Shown: positions 14,758 through 18,527 of the stretch, one piece after another
How the letters are laid out: each line of letters opens with the position of its first letter
Position numbering within the stretch: position 1 is the first letter of the stretch
Assembly: GCA_036822015.1 (NCBI GenBank)
Contig: DAISIL010000062.1
Location: forward strand, 1-18,527
DNA length: 18,527 nt
Direction of reading: 5' to 3'
Source: DAISIL01 sp036822015
GTDB lineage: Bacteria; Bacteroidota; Bacteroidia; Cytophagales; Bernardetiaceae
Program-made: the position numbers and the translations under genes
Notes under the pieces: model-generated
What the model saw: the letters and a program-made list of their open reading frames with translations, nothing else
Databases searched by the model: none
Told to the model about the DNA's origin: nothing

Positions 14758-16692
14758 ATGTCCTTACTCGATAACTACTTCAAAAACCGCCAAAACATTG
14801 TCTCTGGCCATGCCACAAAGCTCCTCATCCTGGGTATTGACCTGATGTTTGCTGCGATCGCATTTTATTTAGCCCTGATGATTACGCTCAACTTTAATGT
14901 GGATAGGGCATCGGAGATAAATATATGGCGTATTTTGTTGGTGCTACTGATTGTTCGTGGCTTGTTACTTGTGATTTTTAAAACCTACCTTATCATCATC
15001 CGCTATGTGGGCGAGAAAGACCAGCGCAATGTTTTTTATGCCATCACGAGTTCGTCGGTGATTTTTTACGTGTTGCTTTTGGTGATTCCGGATATGTTTC
15101 CCGCGCCCTTGATTTTGTCCATTATCTTGATCGACTATCTGTTGGCTTTGGGGAGTATGATTGGCTTTCGGATTTTGTTGCGGATCATTTTTGACCAACT
15201 GCGGCTCCGCCAGGGTAATCGCCTGAATACAGTCATTTTTGGTGCCGGCGAACTCGGTGCTACCCTTGAGCGGGTCTTAAAACAAAACCCCGCGCATCAT
15301 TATCAAGTCGTTGCTTTCTTTGACGACAACCCCAAGGTACATCGTAAGTTCCTCAACGGTATCCGTATCTTCAATCCTCGGAGGTCTTTTGTGTCGGTGA
15401 TCCGTCGGCACAACGTTAGGGTCGTCATTATCGCCGTGCGTTCGCTTTCGGAGGAACGCCGCATTGAGTTTTTGGATCACTGCCTGGAATACAAAATCAA
15501 AGTCCTCAAGTTGCCCTCCATTGATCTCTGGCTGGGGGATAACCTCAATGTAGGCCAGCTGCGAGACATCCGTTTTGAAGACCTCCTCAACCGCCCGCCC
15601 ATCCAACTCAACGAGGAGGGCATCCGAGCCAGTGTTACCGGAAAAGTAGTGCTGGTAACGGGCTGTGCCGGCTCTATTGGGAGCGAGATCGTGCGCCAAC
15701 TGCTGCGCTTCTCTCCCCAGCAGATTATTGGCTTCGATCAGGCCGAAACACCGCTGGTAGAGATCGGTTTATCCTTAGAGCGGGCCCTGGAAGCGGGGCA
15801 GTTCAAGACGGTCATTGGCAGCGTCCAGGATGCGGCAAAGCTGGAGATGATCTTCCGTACTTATCGGCCGGCTTATGTCTTTCATGCGGCTGCCTATAAG
15901 CACGTCCCGATCATGGAAGCTCACCCCGAGGAGGCCATCAAAGTAAACGTTCTCGGGACGCGCAACGTCGCCGATCTGGCGAGCAAATATGGCGTACATA
16001 AATTTGTCATGGTCTCGACGGACAAGGCCGTCAATCCGAGCAACGTCATGGGTGCCTCTAAGCGCATCGCCGAGATATACGTACAAGCCCTCAACGGTGC
16101 GCCCCAGAACCAAACCCAATTTATCACCACACGGTTTGGTAACGTATTGGGGTCTAACGGCTCAGTGATTCCGATCTTTAGACGACAGATCGCCCGCAAA
16201 GAACCCGTTACGGTAACCCATCCCGAGATCACCCGCTTCTTTATGACCATCCCCGAGGCCTGCCAACTCGTCCTGGAGGCCGGCGCGATGGGCAAAGGCG
16301 GTGAAATTTTCATCTTTGATATGGGCGAACCCGTCCGTATCTACGAACTCGCCAAGCGCATCATCCAGCTATCCGGATTTACCCCAGGGGTGGACATCCC
16401 GATTCACTTCACCGGACTACGCCCAGGCGAAAAACTCTACGAAGAACTCCTCGACAAAGACGAAAACAACATCCCTACCCATCACCCCAAGATCAAAAAA
16501 GCCGCCATCCGCCCCTATGCCTACGACGAAGTAGCCGAGAAAATCGAAGCCCTCACCCATCTGGCGCAAGCCAACGAAGATGCCCTGGCACAGGTGCGCT
16601 TGATGAAAGCCATCGTTCCCGAGTTTTCGAGCCAAAACTCGGTGTTTTCTCAACTGGATACCGAAGTCAAAGAAAAACCCCTCCCCGAGTAG
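14758..16692 (+). CDS. Membrane nucleotide-sugar 4,6-dehydratase/epimerase of the FlaA1/CapD/WbpM type
   Basis: With ATG 14758 the product has 644 residues. Four membrane helices (about 20-145) lead into a CoA-binding-like Rossmann domain with VIFGAGELGATLERVL (159-174), then the catalytic SDR domain. The latter shows the NAD motif TGCAGSIGSE (301-310), HAAAYKHVP (376-384), STDKAVNP (420-427), VMGASKRIAE (430-439, the Met-xxx-Lys form of this subfamily) and LRPGEKLYEELL (554-565). WbpM and FlaA1 relatives dehydrate UDP-GlcNAc at C4/C6 as the first step to deoxy-amino sugars for O-antigen, capsule or glycoprotein. The first glycine-rich motif has Cys where Gly is usual (TGGAGSIGSE). The frame opens at 14665, but that start overlaps the divergent ThiF-like gene and the promoter. 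ATG 14758 begins the conserved MSLLDNYFKNRQN region. Confidence 0.92.
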   Translation: MSLLDNYFKNRQNIVSGHATKLLILGIDLMFAAIAFYLALMITLNFNVDRASEINIWRILLVLLIVRGLLLVIFKTYLIIIRYVGEKDQRNVFYAITSSSVIFYVLLLVIPDMFPAPLILSIILIDYLLALGSMIGFRILLRIIFDQLRLRQGNRLNTVIFGAGELGATLERVLKQNPAHHYQVVAFFDDNPKVHRKFLNGIRIFNPRRSFVSVIRRHNVRVVIIAVRSLSEERRIEFLDHCLEYKIKVLKLPSIDLWLGDNLNVGQLRDIRFEDLLNRPPIQLNEEGIRASVTGKVVLVTGCAGSIGSEIVRQLLRFSPQQIIGFDQAETPLVEIGLSLERALEAGQFKTVIGSVQDAAKLEMIFRTYRPAYVFHAAAYKHVPIMEAHPEEAIKVNVLGTRNVADLASKYGVHKFVMVSTDKAVNPSNVMGASKRIAEIYVQALNGAPQNQTQFITTRFGNVLGSNGSVIPIFRRQIARKEPVTVTHPEITRFFMTIPEACQLVLEAGAMGKGGEIFIFDMGEPVRIYELAKRIIQLSGFTPGVDIPIHFTGLRPGEKLYEELLDKDENNIPTHHPKIKKAAIRPYAYDEVAEKIEALTHLAQANEDALAQVRLMKAIVPEFSSQNSVFSQLDTEVKEKPLPE

Positions 16693-16741
16693 TCGCCAAA
16701 ACTTCTTATCTTCGTCCAAGAGACCAGAACTTTGTTGAGCT

Positions 16742-18019
16742 ATGCGCTTATTGGATTTTTTTTGGATAACTTTGATAGCCAGTATTTTATCGGCTTGTTC
16801 AGATCGCCCTAATGCCCCCCAATCCTCCCCCGAACTTCATCAGGGCCACTGGAGAGCCACGCTCACGAACGCCTCCGGTAAAGCCGTTCCGTTTAATTTT
16901 GTGATCCAAACCCTGGGGGGCGATGTTAAACAAATGCTAATCCTTACGCCCAGTATCGGGCAGCCCACCGATACGCTCATCGTCGATGAGTGGATCACGA
17001 AAGGCGATACGGCCTATACTTTTTTGATGCCCGTCTTTGATGCCCGCATTGAAGCCACGCTGCAAGCCGACGGACAACTCCGAGGGCAGTACCGCAGTTT
17101 TAGCGATGGCAATGAGCGCGTCCTCGATTTTGCCGCTGTGCCGAAGCAAGAATTTTTGTTTGACCCTGCCCCCAAGCCCGAGGGAGATGTGTCCGGACGT
17201 TGGGCGGTGCAGTTTGCTCACGCAGGCAAAACCAACGATGCCATCGGTGTTTTTGCGCAAGCGGATGGGCAAGTTACGGGAACGTTCCTGACCAAAACGG
17301 GCGATTATCGCTTCCTGGCCGGGCAGCTCAACGGGCAGCAACTTTCCCTGTCGGCTTTCGATGGAGAGCATATCTTTTTGTTTGAAGCCACCTTAGGCGA
17401 CCAAAACCAACTCACCGACGGGCATTTTTATTCCGGCAAGGGCTACCATGCCACCTGGACAGCCACCCGCAACGACACCGTACAACTCCCCGATCCCGAA
17501 AAACTTACCCTCCTCAAAGACGACGCAACCCGCCTTGACTTCCGCCTCCCTGATCTGAGGGGCGATACGGTTTCGCTCCGCGATTTTGCTGGCCGCCCCG
17601 TCCTGCTCCAAATTCTGGGTTCCTGGTGTCCCAACTGCATGGATGAAACCCGCTTTTTGGTGGACTTCTACCGCCGCAACCGCGCTGCCGGCGGTGATCT
17701 GGAAATCATCGGACTGGCTTTTGAGCGCACCGCTAACGACATGAGCAAAGCCCAGGCTCGGGTCAGGCGTATGCAGGAACGCTTCGAGATACCCTATCCA
17801 CTCTTAATCGCCGGACTGACGGCCGACAAAACAGCCGCCGCCGCTGCTCTGCCCCAGCTAGAAGCCATCGTCTCTTACCCGACAACGATTTTTATCAACA
17901 GGGAAGGGGAGGTCGTCAAGATACACACAGGATTCTCCGGCCCTGCCACCGGCGATGCCTATACCGAGTGGATGAAGGATTTTGAACAGACCATCGCCCA
18001 ACTCCAAGCCCTGCCATGA
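16742..18019 (+). CDS. TlpA/ResA-like thioredoxin-fold lipoprotein with duplicated beta domains
   Basis: The 425-residue product has a lipoprotein signal peptide, with Cys19 in the lipobox (ILSAC). Two similar beta-rich units follow, at about 34-137 and 150-243. Each begins GHW or GRW and shares an ADGQ(L/V)xG(Q/T)(Y/F) strand (109-117 and 174-182). The C-terminal thioredoxin domain (about 262-425) has the redox motif WCPNC (295-299) after VLLQILGS, and the cis-proline in SYPTTIFI (Pro380). TlpA-type proteins are periplasm-facing thiol reductases or oxidoreductases for cytochrome c maturation or stress. The duplicated N-terminal part may be a client-binding region (inference). It starts 49 bases after the dehydratase stop, and its stop overlaps the glycosyltransferase start as ATGA. 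Confidence 0.88.
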   Translation: MRLLDFFWITLIASILSACSDRPNAPQSSPELHQGHWRATLTNASGKAVPFNFVIQTLGGDVKQMLILTPSIGQPTDTLIVDEWITKGDTAYTFLMPVFDARIEATLQADGQLRGQYRSFSDGNERVLDFAAVPKQEFLFDPAPKPEGDVSGRWAVQFAHAGKTNDAIGVFAQADGQVTGTFLTKTGDYRFLAGQLNGQQLSLSAFDGEHIFLFEATLGDQNQLTDGHFYSGKGYHATWTATRNDTVQLPDPEKLTLLKDDATRLDFRLPDLRGDTVSLRDFAGRPVLLQILGSWCPNCMDETRFLVDFYRRNRAAGGDLEIIGLAFERTANDMSKAQARVRRMQERFEIPYPLLIAGLTADKTAAAAALPQLEAIVSYPTTIFINREGEVVKIHTGFSGPATGDAYTEWMKDFEQTIAQLQALP

Positions 18020-18527
18020 AAATCTCTCTTGTTGCTACGCTCCTCAACGAAGAGGACAACATTGCCCCGCTCCTCGAGCAAATTACAACGGCACTCGAAG
18101 GATGGGAGTATGAAGTTATTCTGGTGGACGACGGCTCCACCGATCAGACCGTGAGCCGCGTTCGTGCCTTAGCTAGCGAACGGGTAAAACTGCTCGTCTT
18201 TTATCGCAACTACGGACAGACGACGGCCATGGATGCTGGCATACAAGCCGCCCAGGGGCAGTACATCGCCACCATCGACGGTGATCTCCAAAACGATCCC
18301 CGCGATATTCCACTCCTGATCCAGACCCTCGAGGAGGGCAACTACGACGTAGTGGCCGGCGTGCGCCACCAACGCCAGGATGGGGCCCTGCTCCGCAAAC
18401 TGCCCAGCAAGATCGCCAATCGTATCATCCGAAACCTGACCGGCGTACACCTGAGCGATTACGGCTGTACGCTCAAAGTCTTTCGGCAGGAGATCGCCAA
18501 AAACCTGGGCTTGTACGGTGAACTCCA
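18016..18527 (+). CDS. Family 2 glycosyltransferase (dolichol-phosphate-mannose-synthase/GtrB-like), 3' truncated
   Basis: The ATG at 18016 overlaps the TlpA-like stop (ATGA). The frame stays open to the window edge, giving 170 complete codons. The product has ISLVATLLNEEDNI at the N-terminus, VILVDDGSTDQT (nucleotide-sugar binding), YRNYGQTTAMDAG, the DxD-bearing block TIDGDLQNDP, and later GVHLSDYGCTLKVF. These are the standard landmarks of the DPM1/GtrB/ArnC-like GT2 group, which transfer a sugar from a nucleotide donor to a polyprenyl phosphate. The C-terminal membrane helices found in many relatives would lie beyond the window. Together with the upstream dehydratase it points to glycan or lipid-linked sugar synthesis. 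Confidence 0.92.
   Translation, partial: MKISLVATLLNEEDNIAPLLEQITTALEGWEYEVILVDDGSTDQTVSRVRALASERVKLLVFYRNYGQTTAMDAGIQAAQGQYIATIDGDLQNDPRDIPLLIQTLEEGNYDVVAGVRHQRQDGALLRKLPSKIANRIIRNLTGVHLSDYGCTLKVFRQEIAKNLGLYGEL

Noticed and set aside
15277..16313. Three - strand open frames under the dehydratase gene
   Set aside because: The + strand frame carries all dehydratase motifs. These are complementary-frame artefacts.
16693..16741. Possible promoter or terminator between the dehydratase and the TlpA-like gene
   Set aside because: GAACTTTG is only 7 bases from the start codon, TATCTTCG has a mismatch and no -33 partner, and there is no hairpin with a T-tract. Readthrough as an operon is simpler.
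1..18527. CRISPR arrays, tRNA genes, insertion sequences and long direct repeats
   Set aside because: I looked by eye on both strands and saw no regularly spaced repeats, cloverleaf-like segments, transposase motifs or terminal inverted repeats.

Overview
The window looks like chromosomal DNA from a Bacteroidota bacterium, most likely a gliding or environmental lineage such as Saprospiria or Cytophagia (the class is inference). The evidence is a C-terminal secretion domain of the gliding-motility (CHU_C) type next to a PorP/SprF-family outer-membrane protein, a 7TMR-DISM/SpoIIE sensor phosphatase, weak Shine-Dalgarno sequences, and a match to the Bacteroidota TTG-N21-TAnnTTTG promoter in the only divergent intergenic region. 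Genes are packed tightly. There is no gene-free stretch over 300 bases, and I see no tRNA, rRNA, CRISPR array, transposase or integrase.

Layout. (1) Bases 3-1301, + strand: the tail of a type IX secreted protein, then a PorP/SprF gene, ending at a hairpin terminator shared with the convergent cluster. (2) Bases 14679 down to 1353, - strand: one unbroken run of eight genes. In transcription order these are a ThiF/E1-like enzyme, a membrane VWA-like protein, methylmalonyl-CoA mutase, a berberine-bridge-type FAD oxidoreductase, a 7TMR-DISM/SpoIIE phosphatase, a DedA/VTT membrane protein, a 714-residue protein resembling the N-terminal part of VioB, and a Kelch-like lipoprotein. Most junctions are ATGA overlaps or gaps of 4-7 bases; the largest gap is 32 bases, before the mutase. 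(3) Bases 14758-18527, + strand: a FlaA1/CapD-type nucleotide-sugar 4,6-dehydratase, a TlpA-like thioredoxin lipoprotein and a family 2 glycosyltransferase cut by the window edge. This group looks like envelope or polysaccharide biosynthesis.

The most notable part is the - strand stretch from about 9160 to 1353. It links a probably bicovalent flavin oxidase to a stand-alone protein that resembles the N-terminal half of violacein VioB (related to the chromopyrrolate synthases RebD and StaD) but lacks the C-terminal ferritin-like half. No VioA, VioC, VioD or VioE homologue is visible. A sensor phosphatase, a membrane protein and a surface lipoprotein lie in the same run. This could be an uncharacterised oxidative small-molecule pathway, or a re-purposed VioB-N family. 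The sequence alone does not settle which. Other points worth a look are the ThiF-like protein with an extra cysteine-rich C-terminal region and no visible ubiquitin-like partner, and a 12-base palindrome inside the spacer of the divergent promoter.
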